NCBI GenBank assembly: GCA_017935325.1
Contig: JAGBHV010000028.1
Location: 1-53,132 of the forward strand
Length of the DNA stretch: 53,132 nucleotides
Reading direction: 5' to 3'
From: Clostridia bacterium
Lineage (GTDB): Bacteria > Bacillota > Clostridia > Oscillospirales > Acutalibacteraceae
How positions within the stretch are numbered: the first letter of the stretch is position 1; each line of letters begins with the position of its first letter. Below, piece by piece: positions 8,285 through 16,699 of this stretch. The notes under the pieces were generated by a model. It had not been told where the DNA came from. It saw only the letters and a program-made list of their open reading frames with translations, and did no database searches. Position numbers and translations under genes: made by a program.

Positions 8285-9202
8285 ATGAAATACATCAAAA
8301 CTTTTTCTGCTGACACAGAAGTTTCTCAGGTGGCTTTAGGCTGTATGAGAATTGCAGATTTTACGGACAGCGAAGCTGACAGATATCTGAGCACATCTAT
8401 TGACCTTGGTTATAACTACTTTGACCACGCTGATATTTATGGTGGTGGCAAGTGTGAAGAGGTTTTCGGTGGTGCACTCAGAAGAAACAAATCTCTGCGT
8501 GATAAAATCATTATCCAGACAAAGTGCAGTATACGCAAAGGTATGTATGATTTTTCAAAGGAGCATATTGTTTCTTCAGTTGAAAATTCTCTTAAAAGAT
8601 TAGGCGTTGAAAAAATTGATGTTTTACTTCTCCACAGACCTGATTTGCTTATGGAGCCTGAAGAAGTTGCCGAAGCATTTGATAAGCTTGAAAAAGACGG
8701 TAAAGTTGACTTTTTCGGTGTATCAAACCACAGTGCAATGCAGATTGAACTTCTTAAAACTGCAGTAAAGCAGGAATTAAAAATAAATCAGATGCAACTG
8801 AGCATTACAAACGCTACAATGCTGTCAAGCGGTGCAAACGTAAACCTTGATAACCGCGACGGAATCAACAAAGACGGATATCTGCGCGATTACTGCAGAC
8901 TTAATGGCATTACAATTCAGCCATGGTCACCATTGCAGAGAGGTTTCATTTCAGGATATTTCCTTGAAAACGGTGAAAATGCCGAGTTGGGAAAAACCGT
9001 TAACGAAATGGCTGAAAAATACAATACAACAGACAGCGGGATTGCAATTGCGTGGCTTTTGCGTCTTCCTGACAAAATGCAGCCTGTTGTGGGCAGCACA
9101 AATATTCAGAGAATAACTGATATTGCCAAAGCATCTGAAATTACAATGTCGAGAGAAGATTGGTATAAAATCTATCTTGCAGCAGGCTACAAATTACCAT
9201 AA
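8285..9202 (+). CDS. Aldo/keto reductase (YdhF-like)
   Basis: A 305-residue NADPH-dependent oxidoreductase with a TIM barrel. It is cytoplasmic and reduces carbonyl compounds. The catalytic tetrad is visible: Asp and Tyr in FDHADIYGGG, Lys in IIQTKCS, and His in LLLHRPDLL. C-terminal nucleotide-binding motifs (PWSPLQRG, VVGSTNIQRI) are present, and the protein ends YLAAGYKLP, as is usual for the YdhF branch. ATG 8285 has AGGAG a few bases upstream. It is the second gene of the operon with the GH78-like glycosidase, so it may process the released sugar or aglycone (inference). A terminator at 9309 ends the operon. Confidence 0.92.
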   Translation: MKYIKTFSADTEVSQVALGCMRIADFTDSEADRYLSTSIDLGYNYFDHADIYGGGKCEEVFGGALRRNKSLRDKIIIQTKCSIRKGMYDFSKEHIVSSVENSLKRLGVEKIDVLLLHRPDLLMEPEEVAEAFDKLEKDGKVDFFGVSNHSAMQIELLKTAVKQELKINQMQLSITNATMLSSGANVNLDNRDGINKDGYLRDYCRLNGITIQPWSPLQRGFISGYFLENGENAELGKTVNEMAEKYNTTDSGIAIAWLLRLPDKMQPVVGSTNIQRITDIAKASEITMSREDWYKIYLAAGYKLP

Positions 9203-9308
9203 GGACTTATATCTTTACGAAAATGGCAGGGGAAGTGCATCAAGAATAATACCATTGATGTTACCTTTGACGGTGTTTTAATAAAAGTATATACACTTGT
9301 ATAACAGA

Positions 9309-9346
9309 AAAACCGTACTTGCGGAAAAGTACGGTTTTGTTATTTA
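9309..9346 (+). terminator. Terminator of the glycosidase-reductase operon
   Basis: A 12-bp stem, AAAACCGTACTT (9309-9320) with AAGTACGGTTTT (9327-9338), followed by T-rich sequence. Confidence 0.88.
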
Positions 9347-9424
9347 TTATACTGTTTTATTCGGCGAGTTTCTGCATTAAAACTTACTATGCATTTGCGT
9401 GATTTTAATTTTCCGCAAATCAAC

Positions 9425-9501
9425 TCAGTGATAGCTTAAAAACCTGCTATGAGCATTGCTCTGACAAATTGTAATAATATCAACATCAGTGATAGCTTAA
9501 A
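9425..9501. repeat. Direct repeat of a 16-bp motif at the end of the TSCPD gene
   Basis: TCAGTGATAGCTTAAA occurs at 9425-9440 and again at 9486-9501. The second copy spans the stop codon of the TSCPD gene. The related tatcagtgatag is part of the dispersed repeats at 34230 and 52725. Confidence 0.65.
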
Positions 9502-9748
9502 TTTTTTCGAGAACTAATTTAAGAGCCTGTGCAAGCTGGTCGGGGCAGGAGGTGCTTTTGAATCCGCATCTGATGCCTTCAAAACGTTCAATTACGTGCT
9601 TTGCTTCCATACCTTCAACTAATTTTGAAATGCCTGCGGTGTTGCCGGCACATCCGCCGTTGAAGTGAACTTCTTTGATGATACCGTCTTCAACTTCCAC
9701 ATCAATTGTTCTTGCACAAGTGCCTTGTGTTCTGTATGTATATACCAT
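9497..9748 (-). CDS. TSCPD domain protein (TIGR03905-type, four conserved Cys)
   Basis: An 83-residue protein that is essentially one TSCPD domain, named after the motif that appears here verbatim in KSTSCPDQLAQAL. Four cysteines (GTCART, GGCAGN, IRCGFK, TSCPD) fit the four-Cys subfamily and may bind a metal. The domain is related to C-terminal extensions of some class II ribonucleotide reductases. The stand-alone form has no established function that I know of. ATG 9748 is chosen: AAAGGAGC lies 8 bp upstream and would be inside the coding region if the upstream in-frame ATG 9766 were used. The gene lies just behind the 5S rRNA terminator, and no separate promoter is evident. Confidence 0.88.
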   Translation of the reverse strand: MVYTYRTQGTCARTIDVEVEDGIIKEVHFNGGCAGNTAGISKLVEGMEAKHVIERFEGIRCGFKSTSCPDQLAQALKLVLEKI

Positions 9749-9772
9749 AAATAATGCTCCTTTCATCTTTCC

Positions 9773-9800
9773 AAAAAAATAACCACCCTATTGGGTGGCT
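9773..9800 (-). terminator. Terminator of the 5S rRNA gene
   Basis: Stem ACCACCC / GGGTGGC (9782-9799) with a 4-nt loop. On the minus strand it is followed by a run of T (A run at 9773-9779). Confidence 0.85.
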
Positions 9801-9810
9801 ACTCAATTAT

Positions 9811-9926
<116 letters not shown>

Positions 9927-9958
9927 TTATCAGAACGTTCTGTCCTGACGACTTAGAT

Positions 9959-9987
9959 ATAATACCACAACGTTTCACGATTGTCAA
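9959..9987 (-). promoter_or_regulatory. SigA promoter of the solitary 5S rRNA
   Basis: Minus strand TTGACA (9982-9987), 17-bp spacer, TATTAT (9959-9964), about 33 bp before the mature 5S end. Confidence 0.82.
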
Positions 9988-10034
9988 GCGTTTTTTTAAA
10001 ATTTTTAAAAAATTTTTTAAGGATACCGTTTTGG

Positions 10035-10532
10035 TCATTTTTCGAGCGTTTTCACAATCTCTGCAATATATACTTTATGGTAATCTTTGTTAGGATAACA
10101 GCTTTCATCGATTGTTTTATCAAGGAAAGAGTCAGGTGTTATATCTGTAACAGCAAGTGTTTTGAGAATAAGCACGTGTGATGCTTCTTTAATGTATGTT
10201 GTGCCGTCAGAAAAAACAGGAGTAAAACCTGTTTCTTTCATTTTGTCGCAATCTCTGCCACTCTTTTTTCCGCAGAAGCCAAGTTCTTTCTTGTATTCGC
10301 CACTGAAGAAAGAAAGGGTCATCATTTTTTCACGGTCGATAAATTCTTTTGTATATCTCTGCGGTCTGACGAAGATAAATGCCACATCCTTGCCCCAGAG
10401 CTCGCCGATTCCGCCCCAGCTTACAGTCATTGTGTTGAAGCCTGATTCGTTGCCTGCAGTAAGCAAAGCCCAATCGTCGCTGATCATCTTAAGTACGTTT
10501 TCTTTTAAATCTCTGATGTTTATTTCTTTCAT
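10035..10532 (-). CDS. Flavin reductase-like FMN-binding protein
   Basis: A 165-residue protein of the flavin-reductase-like split-barrel family, which binds FMN and transfers electrons in the cytoplasm. Family features are NTMTVSWGGIGELWGKD and IFVRPQRYTKEFID near residues 32-66, which form the flavin pocket, and the FCGKKSGRD segment around residue 86. The length is normal for the small stand-alone clostridial members. The start at 10532 has GGAGG about 8 bp upstream. It is divergent from rpmH and not obviously in an operon; the 5S gene lies downstream on the same strand. The physiological partner is unknown. Confidence 0.88.
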   Translation of the reverse strand: MKEINIRDLKENVLKMISDDWALLTAGNESGFNTMTVSWGGIGELWGKDVAFIFVRPQRYTKEFIDREKMMTLSFFSGEYKKELGFCGKKSGRDCDKMKETGFTPVFSDGTTYIKEASHVLILKTLAVTDITPDSFLDKTIDESCYPNKDYHKVYIAEIVKTLEK

Positions 10533-10661
10533 TTATATTACCTCCAACGTGTTTTACTAATATATATTACCACATTTCATCAAAATTTCATAGTGATTTG
10601 ATAATATTATTGTAAAATAACTCAAAGAGTGGAATATAAAAATTTATTTATAAAAAAGGTG

Positions 10662-10691
10662 TTGACATTATGGACATTTTTATTATATAAT
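10662..10691 (+). promoter_or_regulatory. SigA promoter of the rpmH-mnmE operon
   Basis: TTGACA (10662-10667), 18-bp spacer, TATAAT (10686-10691). The leader of about 120 nt contains a small hairpin, TGCAAGT/ACTTGCA at 10718-10734. Confidence 0.8.
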
Positions 10692-10818
10692 ATCATATTG
10701 TTGGAGTATGTTTTTTATGCAAGTCGGACTTGCATTAAAACTCAATTTCATCGGTTTTCGGATAAAGACGTTCCGGAAATTGCTGACAATATTAACTGAG
10801 AGGATAGGAGGGTTAAAG

Positions 10819-10953
10819 ATGAAAAGAACTTATCAGCCCAAAAAACGTCACAGAAAAATGGAACACGGTTTCCGCAAAAGAATGTCTGACAGAAACGGCC
10901 GCAAGGTTCTTGCTCGCCGCAGAGCAAAGGGCAGAAAGCACCTTTCTTATTAA
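10819..10953 (+). CDS. rpmH: 50S ribosomal protein L34
   Basis: This 44-residue basic protein is a textbook L34: it begins [12 protein letters not shown], contains HGFRKRM, and ends in an Arg/Lys-rich tail. It is part of the large ribosomal subunit. The start is ATG 10819 with AGGAGGG upstream; an ORF open further upstream would add residues that do not belong to L34. It is the first gene of rpmH-rnpA-yidD-yidC-jag. In many Firmicutes this cluster lies beside dnaA, but here the divergent neighbour is a flavin reductase. Confidence 0.98.
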   Translation: MKRTYQPKKRHRKMEHGFRKRMSDRNGRKVLARRRAKGRKHLSY

Positions 10954-10977
10954 TTTCTGTACATTCAGACGAACGGA

Positions 10978-11343
10978 TTGATTGATTTGTCAAAACCCAT
11001 AACGTTAAATCAGAACAGTGATTTCCGACGTGCGTACGGCAGAGGTAAGTCATTTGCATCAAGTGCACTTGTAACCTATGTTGTAAAAAATCGCGTCGGA
11101 TACTGTCGTTATGGTATAACGACAGGCAAGAAAATCGGCAACGCAGTTGAACGAAACCGCTCCCGCAGAGTTATCAGGGCAGCGTTTTATCAATTGTTTC
11201 CTGAAATTTCAGGAAGTTTCGACATCGTGTTCGTTGCAAGAAGCAAAACAAAGTATGTCAAGAGTACTGCCGTTATGAAAACGATGCGTGAGCATTTAGG
11301 TAGTGCCGGGGTAATAAACCGCAATGAAAAACATATTGATTAA
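10978..11343 (+). CDS. rnpA: Ribonuclease P protein component
   Basis: The 121-residue basic protein subunit of RNase P, which assists the RNA subunit in removing tRNA 5' leaders. The family signature is clear: [17 protein letters not shown] at about residues 49-65, with the RNR motif that contacts the RNA. The start is uncertain: two TTG codons (10978 and 10987) fit and the ribosome site is weak. It begins 24 bp after rpmH and its 3' end overlaps yidD by 20 bp, which suggests translational coupling. Confidence 0.93.
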   Translation: MIDLSKPITLNQNSDFRRAYGRGKSFASSALVTYVVKNRVGYCRYGITTGKKIGNAVERNRSRRVIRAAFYQLFPEISGSFDIVFVARSKTKYVKSTAVMKTMREHLGSAGVINRNEKHID

Positions 11344-11569
11344 ATTTATAAGGTTTTATCAAAGAAAAATATCTCCTCTGTTTCCTCCCCGATGCAGATA
11401 TTATCCGACTTGTTCTCAATACGCAGTTGATGCAATTGAGATTCACGGAGTTATCAAGGGAGGAATATTAGCTTTTTTGCGTCTGATGAGATGCAACCCG
11501 CTATTCCCCGGTGGGTATGACCCCGTAAAACCAAAAAAAACAAAACCTGCTTCGGAGGATAGAAAATGA
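11324..11569 (+). CDS. yidD: Membrane protein insertion efficiency factor YidD
   Basis: An 81-residue membrane-associated protein that assists YidC-dependent insertion of inner-membrane proteins. It shows the family core [21 protein letters not shown] (conserved Cys) and [22 protein letters not shown], with a short basic tail. The start overlaps the end of rnpA by 20 bp and the stop overlaps the yidC start by 4 bp (ATGA), so the three genes are tightly coupled. Confidence 0.96.
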   Translation: MKNILIKFIRFYQRKISPLFPPRCRYYPTCSQYAVDAIEIHGVIKGGILAFLRLMRCNPLFPGGYDPVKPKKTKPASEDRK

Positions 11570-12528
11570 GTTTTTTAGATTATGTATACCTGCCTTTTGC
11601 GTGGGTGCTTGAACAGTTTTACAATCTGAGCGGCAACTATGTCGTTGCATTGTTTCTTTTTGCAATAGTTTTCAAGCTTATACTTCTTCCATCTGCAATT
11701 TCTCAGCAGAAGACCACTGCAAAGCAGCAGCGCCTTCAGCCGAAAATAAGAAGAATCCAGGCAAGATATGCAGGCGATCAGAAAAAAATCCAGGAAGAAA
11801 CACAGGCTCTTTATCAGCGTGAGGGCTATAACCCCATGGGTGCACAGGGCTGCCTTCCTATGCTGATTCAGCTTCCCATCATTATGATTCTTTATAATGT
11901 TATCTATAAGCCCTTGACTTATGTTATTCGTATTCCGGCAGCTGATATTGCTGCGTTGACAAAGGCTGTTAACAAGATAGCAGGGGAGAGTAACGCTGCA
12001 AGACAGATTGAAATGCTTATTATGGACAAGTTCACAGAGATTTCTGATGTGGTTTCTGCAGATGTTGCTAAACAGATTACGGATTTTATCGATAACTTCT
12101 CAGCATTCGGTGTTACACTTACAACTTCTCCCAGCTTTGACACAATCAAAAACTGGTCAGCCAGTGATACCGGATCAAAGCTTATTCTGCTTATTCCGCT
12201 TCTTTCAGGTCTGACTTCAATGCTTACAAGCCTTATCACTTATGTCAGACAGAAAAAGCAAAACCCTGAAATGGCAAAAAATCCCTCTATGGGTTGTATG
12301 ACATTCGGTATGCCGCTTATGTCAGTGTATTTCACTTTCAAATTCCCGGCAGGTATCGGTGTCTACTGGATTTTCCAGAATATACTCAGCGCTGTTCAGA
12401 TGGTTATTCTCAACAAGGTTTACAGTAACGAAAAAGTTATGTCAAAAGTTCTTGTTGTGGAAACAATTCAGCGCCGTTCAAAAGAAAACAATATTAAAAT
12501 GATTTCAAAAATGAAAGACAAAGACTAA
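11566..12528 (+). CDS. yidC: Membrane protein insertase YidC/Oxa1
   Basis: A 320-residue membrane insertase of the YidC/Oxa1/SpoIIIJ family that helps proteins enter the cytoplasmic membrane, alone or with Sec. The core begins [19 protein letters not shown], with the conserved membrane Arg/Lys region and the cytoplasmic coiled helical hairpin (about residues 45-85: [18 protein letters not shown]). It continues through [18 protein letters not shown] to the C-terminal membrane hairpins, where [16 protein letters not shown] and [12 protein letters not shown] are recognisable. There is no lipoprotein signal peptide, unlike B. subtilis SpoIIIJ. A 45-55 residue insertion around residues 125-205 separates membrane segments. 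It lies between yidD and jag as expected. Confidence 0.96.
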   Translation: MSFLDYVYLPFAWVLEQFYNLSGNYVVALFLFAIVFKLILLPSAISQQKTTAKQQRLQPKIRRIQARYAGDQKKIQEETQALYQREGYNPMGAQGCLPMLIQLPIIMILYNVIYKPLTYVIRIPAADIAALTKAVNKIAGESNAARQIEMLIMDKFTEISDVVSADVAKQITDFIDNFSAFGVTLTTSPSFDTIKNWSASDTGSKLILLIPLLSGLTSMLTSLITYVRQKKQNPEMAKNPSMGCMTFGMPLMSVYFTFKFPAGIGVYWIFQNILSAVQMVILNKVYSNEKVMSKVLVVETIQRRSKENNIKMISKMKDKD

Positions 12529-12547
12529 TTTACAGGCGGTGAAATAA

Positions 12548-13531
12548 TTGAAAAAAACTATTGAGGCTTTCGGCACAGGTTCAACAGCAGAAGAAGCCCA
12601 GAAAGCTGCGGTAGCAGAACTTAACGCTCCTGAAAACGCAGATGTTATAAAAGAAATTGTCGACGTACAGGAAAAGAAAATTTTAGGTTTGTTCAGAGGC
12701 TCAACAGTTTATAAAGCAAGAGCTTTTTATGAGGTTGAAGTGAAAGAAGAAAAGAAACCTGAAGTTAAAGCTGAGGTTATAGCTGAAGCAAAACCTGAAG
12801 CTAAAAAGAACACAGAAAAGAAAAAGGTTGAAAAGAAACCTGCGAAAAAAGTTGAAGAAACATCAGAAGAAGATGATGCAAACGCAGTAGTTACAGTTGA
12901 TGCTGACGGCGTTGCTGAAAATTATATCAAGAGTATTTTTGCAGGCCTCGGACTTGAAGAAATCCATATCACAACAACAAAGAAATCTGATTCAATCAGT
13001 TTCAGCGTTGAATGCGGTGATGATTACGGTTGCGTAATCGGCAGACGCGGCGAAACACTTGACGCTATTCAGTATCTTGTACGCCTTGTTGTAGGCAAAG
13101 AAAACGAAGAATTCAAGCGTGTTTCAGTCAATGTAGGTAACTACAGAGAAAAGAGAGCAAACACTCTCACAGACCTTGCAAAGAGAAATGCAGATAAAGT
13201 GCTTAAATACGGCAGAAATGTTGTTCTTGAGCCTATGAATCCGTATGAAAGAAGAATCATCCACACTGCTGTTCAGCAGATTGAAAATGTTGAGTCTTAC
13301 TCAATCGGTAGTGATGATTCAAGAAGAGTTGTAATTAAACTTGTTGACGGTGTAAAACCCACACATGCATCAGGCAACTACAACCGTTCAAGACGTGATT
13401 CAAAAGGCGGTGCAAAAAAAGCATCTGCACCTTCTCAGCCGAAAACAAATGCACAGCCCAGATCAGATGTAAGCGGTGCATCACTTTACGGCAAAATCGA
13501 ACCCAAAGCAAAAACTGAATCAGCAGAATAA
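12548..13531 (+). CDS. khpB: RNA-binding protein Jag/KhpB (Jag_N, KH, R3H)
   Basis: A 327-residue cytoplasmic RNA-binding protein. The Jag_N domain occupies residues 1-50 (MKKTIEAFGTGSTAEEAQ; KKILGLFRGS). A long Lys/Glu-rich linker spans about 55-108. The KH domain (about 112-185) has an IGRRGETL binding loop, and the R3H domain (about 190-255) has YERRIIHTA. A basic Ser/Gly/Lys-rich tail follows. It starts with TTG 12548 behind GGCGGTG. In other Firmicutes KhpB pairs with KhpA to bind many small RNAs and affect cell division; khpA is also in this window at 27113-27346. The operon's terminator follows at 13537. Confidence 0.94.
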   Translation: MKKTIEAFGTGSTAEEAQKAAVAELNAPENADVIKEIVDVQEKKILGLFRGSTVYKARAFYEVEVKEEKKPEVKAEVIAEAKPEAKKNTEKKKVEKKPAKKVEETSEEDDANAVVTVDADGVAENYIKSIFAGLGLEEIHITTTKKSDSISFSVECGDDYGCVIGRRGETLDAIQYLVRLVVGKENEEFKRVSVNVGNYREKRANTLTDLAKRNADKVLKYGRNVVLEPMNPYERRIIHTAVQQIENVESYSIGSDDSRRVVIKLVDGVKPTHASGNYNRSRRDSKGGAKKASAPSQPKTNAQPRSDVSGASLYGKIEPKAKTESAE

Positions 13532-13536
13532 TATTT

Positions 13537-13567
13537 AATCGCAGAGTGTCCCTCTGCGATTTTTTTA
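13537..13567 (+). terminator. Terminator after jag
   Basis: Stem AATCGCAGAG / CTCTGCGATT (13537-13546 with 13552-13561) followed by a T run. It splits the rpmH-jag unit from the downstream FAD protein and mnmE, unless read through. Confidence 0.87.
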
Positions 13568-13587
13568 AAATAAGGAGGTTGTCAGGC

Positions 13588-14865
13588 ATGGAAAAATATA
13601 ATCTTTTAGTTGCAGGTGGCGGTTTTACAGGCGTTGCAGCGGCGATAAGTGCGGCGAGGAAAGGGCTTAAGGTTTTGCTTGTTGAAAAATCAGGCTGTCT
13701 CGGCGGTGCTATGTCAAATAACCTTATTTTTCCTTTTATGCCTTATTGGACTCAGGATCCTGAAACAAATGAGACAAAATACCTTTCCCGCGGTTTCTTT
13801 GAAGAATTACGTTTAAGACACATGGAAAATATGTGGAAGGACCACGTAAAACACTTTAACTCTGAATATATGAAATTTCTTCTTGATGAAATGACAGACG
13901 AAGCAAATGTTGATGTCCTTTTCCATTCATGTATTTTTGATGTTCAAAAAGAGGGCAGAAAGATAGAAAGCGTAACGGTTGCATCAAAATCAGGTAAATT
14001 TGAACTTGAAGCGGATTTTTATATCGATGCCACAGGTGACGGAGATTTGTTCTGCTTCGCAGGCTGTGATTATCAGCTTGGCAGAGATGATGACGGATTT
14101 TGTCAGCCCATGACAACTTGTTTCAGAGTAGGCGGAGTGGACGTGGATTTGTTTAAAGAGGAAAGAGCAAATCTGCAAAACCTTTATCTGGAAAAACAAA
14201 AGTCAGGCGAAATTACAAATCCCAGAGAAAATATTCTTTGCTTCTTCGGTACGGGTAATGACGTTGTTCATTTTAACACAACAAGGGTTATTAAACTTGA
14301 CCCTACAAACCCCTTTGAATTAAGCAAGGCGGAGAAAATCGCCAGACGTCAGATTGACGAGATGATGCGTTTTCTGAAAGAAAATTCAAAAGCCTTTGAA
14401 GAAAGCACTGTTTTATCTGTTGCCGGCGAAATTGGCGTCAGGGAAAGCCGTAAACTTAAAGGTGAATATATTTTAACTGCAGACGACCTTATTTCTTGCA
14501 CTATGTTCGATGATTCCATAGCCCTTGGCAATTACGATATTGATATCCACAACCCTGCAGGTACGGGCACAAGCCACAGGTATTTTGAAAAAGGTGAATT
14601 TTATTCAATTCCTTACAGAAGTTTACTTCCTAAAGAATTTGATAATCTCCTGGTCGCAGGCCGTTGTGCTTCCGCTACTCATGAGGCTCAGGCATCGATA
14701 AGAATTATGCCTATCTGCTGTTGTATGGGTGAAGCCGCAGGTGTTGCTTGTGCAGTGGCATTTGATTCAGGAAAAAATTTACATAATCTTGACGTTAAAC
14801 AAGTGCAGTCGATTTTGAGAGAAAACGGTGCTGCAATTTTTACGGAAGACGTTACAAATCAGTAG
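13588..14865 (+). CDS. FAD-dependent oxidoreductase (FAD_oxidored family)
   Basis: A 425-residue cytoplasmic flavoprotein. The N-terminal Rossmann motif LLVAGGGFTGVAAAISAA (about 5-22) is followed by the LVEKSGCLGGAMS flavin-contact segment. The C-terminal FAD motif is NLLVAGRCASATHEAQAS, with CCCMGEAAGVA near the end. This matches the FAD_oxidored (PF12831-like) group of uncertain substrate, not MnmG. ATG 13588 is chosen, with AAGGAGG at 13572-13578; reading frames open further upstream run through the jag terminator. It ends with TAG, 10 bp before mnmE, so the two are probably co-transcribed. Its position between jag and mnmE is unusual. Function is unknown. Confidence 0.85.
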   Translation: MEKYNLLVAGGGFTGVAAAISAARKGLKVLLVEKSGCLGGAMSNNLIFPFMPYWTQDPETNETKYLSRGFFEELRLRHMENMWKDHVKHFNSEYMKFLLDEMTDEANVDVLFHSCIFDVQKEGRKIESVTVASKSGKFELEADFYIDATGDGDLFCFAGCDYQLGRDDDGFCQPMTTCFRVGGVDVDLFKEERANLQNLYLEKQKSGEITNPRENILCFFGTGNDVVHFNTTRVIKLDPTNPFELSKAEKIARRQIDEMMRFLKENSKAFEESTVLSVAGEIGVRESRKLKGEYILTADDLISCTMFDDSIALGNYDIDIHNPAGTGTSHRYFEKGEFYSIPYRSLLPKEFDNLLVAGRCASATHEAQASIRIMPICCCMGEAAGVACAVAFDSGKNLHNLDVKQVQSILRENGAAIFTEDVTNQ

Positions 14866-14875
14866 GGTGAAAAAT

Positions 14876-16249
14876 ATGTTTGATGATAATAAAGTTATAG
14901 CCGCCATAGCAACTGCACAGGCTGCAGGCGGTGTTGGTATGATAAGAGTTTCAGGCGATGACGCTATGGAAATATGCGATAAAGTTTTTACAGCTGCAAG
15001 CGGGAATAAACTTGTGTCTTCAAAAGGATACAGAGCTCATTTCGGCAGAGTTCATGACCCTGACGGTGATATTGACGATTGCGTAGCTCTCGTTTTCAAA
15101 GCACCGCACAGTTATACGGGGGAGAATGTTGTTGAACTTTCCTGCCATGGTGGTCTTTATGTGCTTAAAAGAGCTTTGCGTGCTGTGCTTTCAGCAGGTG
15201 CTTCTCCCGCAAGAGCAGGTGAATTTACCGAAAGAGCATTTTTAAACGGTAAAATGGATTTAACACAGGCGGAAGCCGTTATGGACCTGATAGGTGCGCA
15301 GGGTAAGCAGGCAGCTGATGCAGCACTGACAGCCCTTGACGGAACTTTAAGCCGTAAAATCGATGAAAATACGCAGAAGCTTGTAAATATCTGTGCTCAT
15401 CTTTCAGCGTGGGTTGACTATCCCGATGAAGAAATTGAAGAGCTTGAAACAGATGAAATGTTGTCTACAATAGATGAAGTGGAAAATGCTCTTGAAAAGC
15501 TAATTTCAACTTATGACAGCGGTAAAGTGTTGACTCAGGGTGTCAAAACCGCAATTGTCGGCAGACCGAATGTAGGCAAATCAACGCTTATGAATATGCT
15601 TGTGGGAAGTCAGAGAAGTATTGTTACTAGTTATGCAGGCACAACACGCGATGTTGTTGAAGATACGGTAACACTCGGCGGAATTTCACTTCATTTATCA
15701 GATACTGCAGGAATCAGAAAAAGCGAAGACCCCATTGAAGCAATCGGTGTTGATATTGCAAAAGACAGACTCAGAAAATCTGAATTTGTAATTGCAGTTT
15801 TTGACGGCTCTGAAGAGCTTGCAAAAGAAGATATGGAGGTTCTTGAATTCTGCAAGGATAAGCTCTGCCTCGGTGTTATAAACAAAACAGACCTTGATAC
15901 AAAAAATATAAAAGATGTGATATCGGAATATATTGAAACGTTGGTGGAAATCAGCGCAGAAAAACTTGATGGTAAAGATGAGCTTGAAAAGGCAGTTGAA
16001 AAACTTCTTGAAACTGACAGAATTGATACAAGCGCCGCAATGCTGACGGGTGAAAGGCAATATCTTTCAACAGTCGAGGCGTTGAATTGCGTAAAGGAAG
16101 CGAAAAATGCCCTTGAATACGGGCTTACGCTCGATGCAGTAAACGTGTCGCTTGATTGTGCTATTGAAAAGCTCCTTGAGCTTACAGGCAAAAAAGCAAG
16201 CGAAGCAGTAGTCAATGAAATTTTCTCACAATTCTGTGTCGGCAAATAA
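14876..16249 (+). CDS. mnmE: tRNA modification GTPase MnmE
   Basis: A 457-residue GTPase that, with MnmG, installs 5-carboxymethylaminomethyl-type groups on the wobble uridine of certain tRNAs. The N-terminal tetrahydrofolate-binding domain (about 1-115) begins with the IAAIATAQAAGGVGMIRVSG signature. A helical domain follows, and the inserted G domain shows GRPNVGKST, TTRD, DTAGIR and NKTD. The C-terminus ends FCVGK, keeping the essential Cys. ATG 14876 follows GGGTGA. MnmG normally lies next door but is not encoded in this window; the preceding FAD protein is a different family. Confidence 0.97.
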   Translation: MFDDNKVIAAIATAQAAGGVGMIRVSGDDAMEICDKVFTAASGNKLVSSKGYRAHFGRVHDPDGDIDDCVALVFKAPHSYTGENVVELSCHGGLYVLKRALRAVLSAGASPARAGEFTERAFLNGKMDLTQAEAVMDLIGAQGKQAADAALTALDGTLSRKIDENTQKLVNICAHLSAWVDYPDEEIEELETDEMLSTIDEVENALEKLISTYDSGKVLTQGVKTAIVGRPNVGKSTLMNMLVGSQRSIVTSYAGTTRDVVEDTVTLGGISLHLSDTAGIRKSEDPIEAIGVDIAKDRLRKSEFVIAVFDGSEELAKEDMEVLEFCKDKLCLGVINKTDLDTKNIKDVISEYIETLVEISAEKLDGKDELEKAVEKLLETDRIDTSAAMLTGERQYLSTVEALNCVKEAKNALEYGLTLDAVNVSLDCAIEKLLELTGKKASEAVVNEIFSQFCVGK

Positions 16250-16286
16250 AGCCTTGAATTCATAATACGCACATAAAAGTAATTGA

Positions 16287-16331
16287 AAAACCGCGATAGA
16301 AGTTATCTTGCTTCTGCCGCGGTTTTGTTAT
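16287..16331 (+). terminator. Terminator of mnmE
   Basis: Stem AAAACCGCG...AGAAG / CTTCT..CGCGGTTTT (16287-16326) with a small internal bulge, followed by T-rich sequence. Confidence 0.85.
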
Positions 16332-16372
16332 TACATAAATTCTAATTTATCTCTATGTCTAAAACGTTATTG

Positions 16373-16545
16373 TAGGGCGGGGGCTTGCTCCCGCCGTTTG
16401 TTATTTTGCGTAAGATTTGGCGGCAGGACCAAGGCCCTGCCCTACGAGTGTTAAAATTAAATTGAGATTTCGTGGGGTCGGCGTCCTCGACGACCCGTTA
16501 AATTATGCGTCATTTTCAGGCGGACGCCCAATGGGCGCCCCTACG
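16373..16545. repeat. Block of four GC-rich palindromes (copy C)
   Basis: In the 450-bp gap after mnmE are four self-complementary modules of about 20-26 bp: GGCGGG/CCCGCC (about 16373-16396), GGCAGG..CCTGCC (16419-16444), GGGTCG..CGACCC (16473-16497) and GGCGGACGCC..GGGCGCCC (16519-16543). They are spaced by AT-rich linkers, several flanked by gTAGGG or CCCTAcg. The same four modules in inverse order occupy 52966-53132. The remainder of the gap (16546-16648) shows nothing recognisable. Confidence 0.85.
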
Positions 16546-16648
16546 ATAAAATAATTAACTGCACGACAAATCATAATCTGAAAACCTGATATGGCGTTGT
16601 AATTGCGTGATATAACAAAAGCTTACGACGGTGACAGTATAAAATCAT

Positions 16649-16677
16649 AAAAAATCGGATGGCAGATTGCCACCCGG
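16649..16677 (-). terminator. Terminator of the exonuclease gene
   Basis: Stem CGGATGGCA / TGCCACCCG (16656-16676, one G-U pair). On the minus strand it is followed by ATTTTTT. Confidence 0.82.
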
Positions 16678-16699
16678 AATTTGTTTGGAATTATTTTCA

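Noticed and set aside
10533-10818. oriC next to rpmH
   Set aside because: No TTATCCACA or TTTTCCACA cluster and no dnaA beside rpmH; only a promoter and a small leader hairpin are visible.
13588-14865. Identification of the flavoprotein as MnmG
   Set aside because: It is about 200 residues shorter than MnmG and its C-terminal FAD motif (AGRCASATHEA) fits FAD_oxidored proteins instead.
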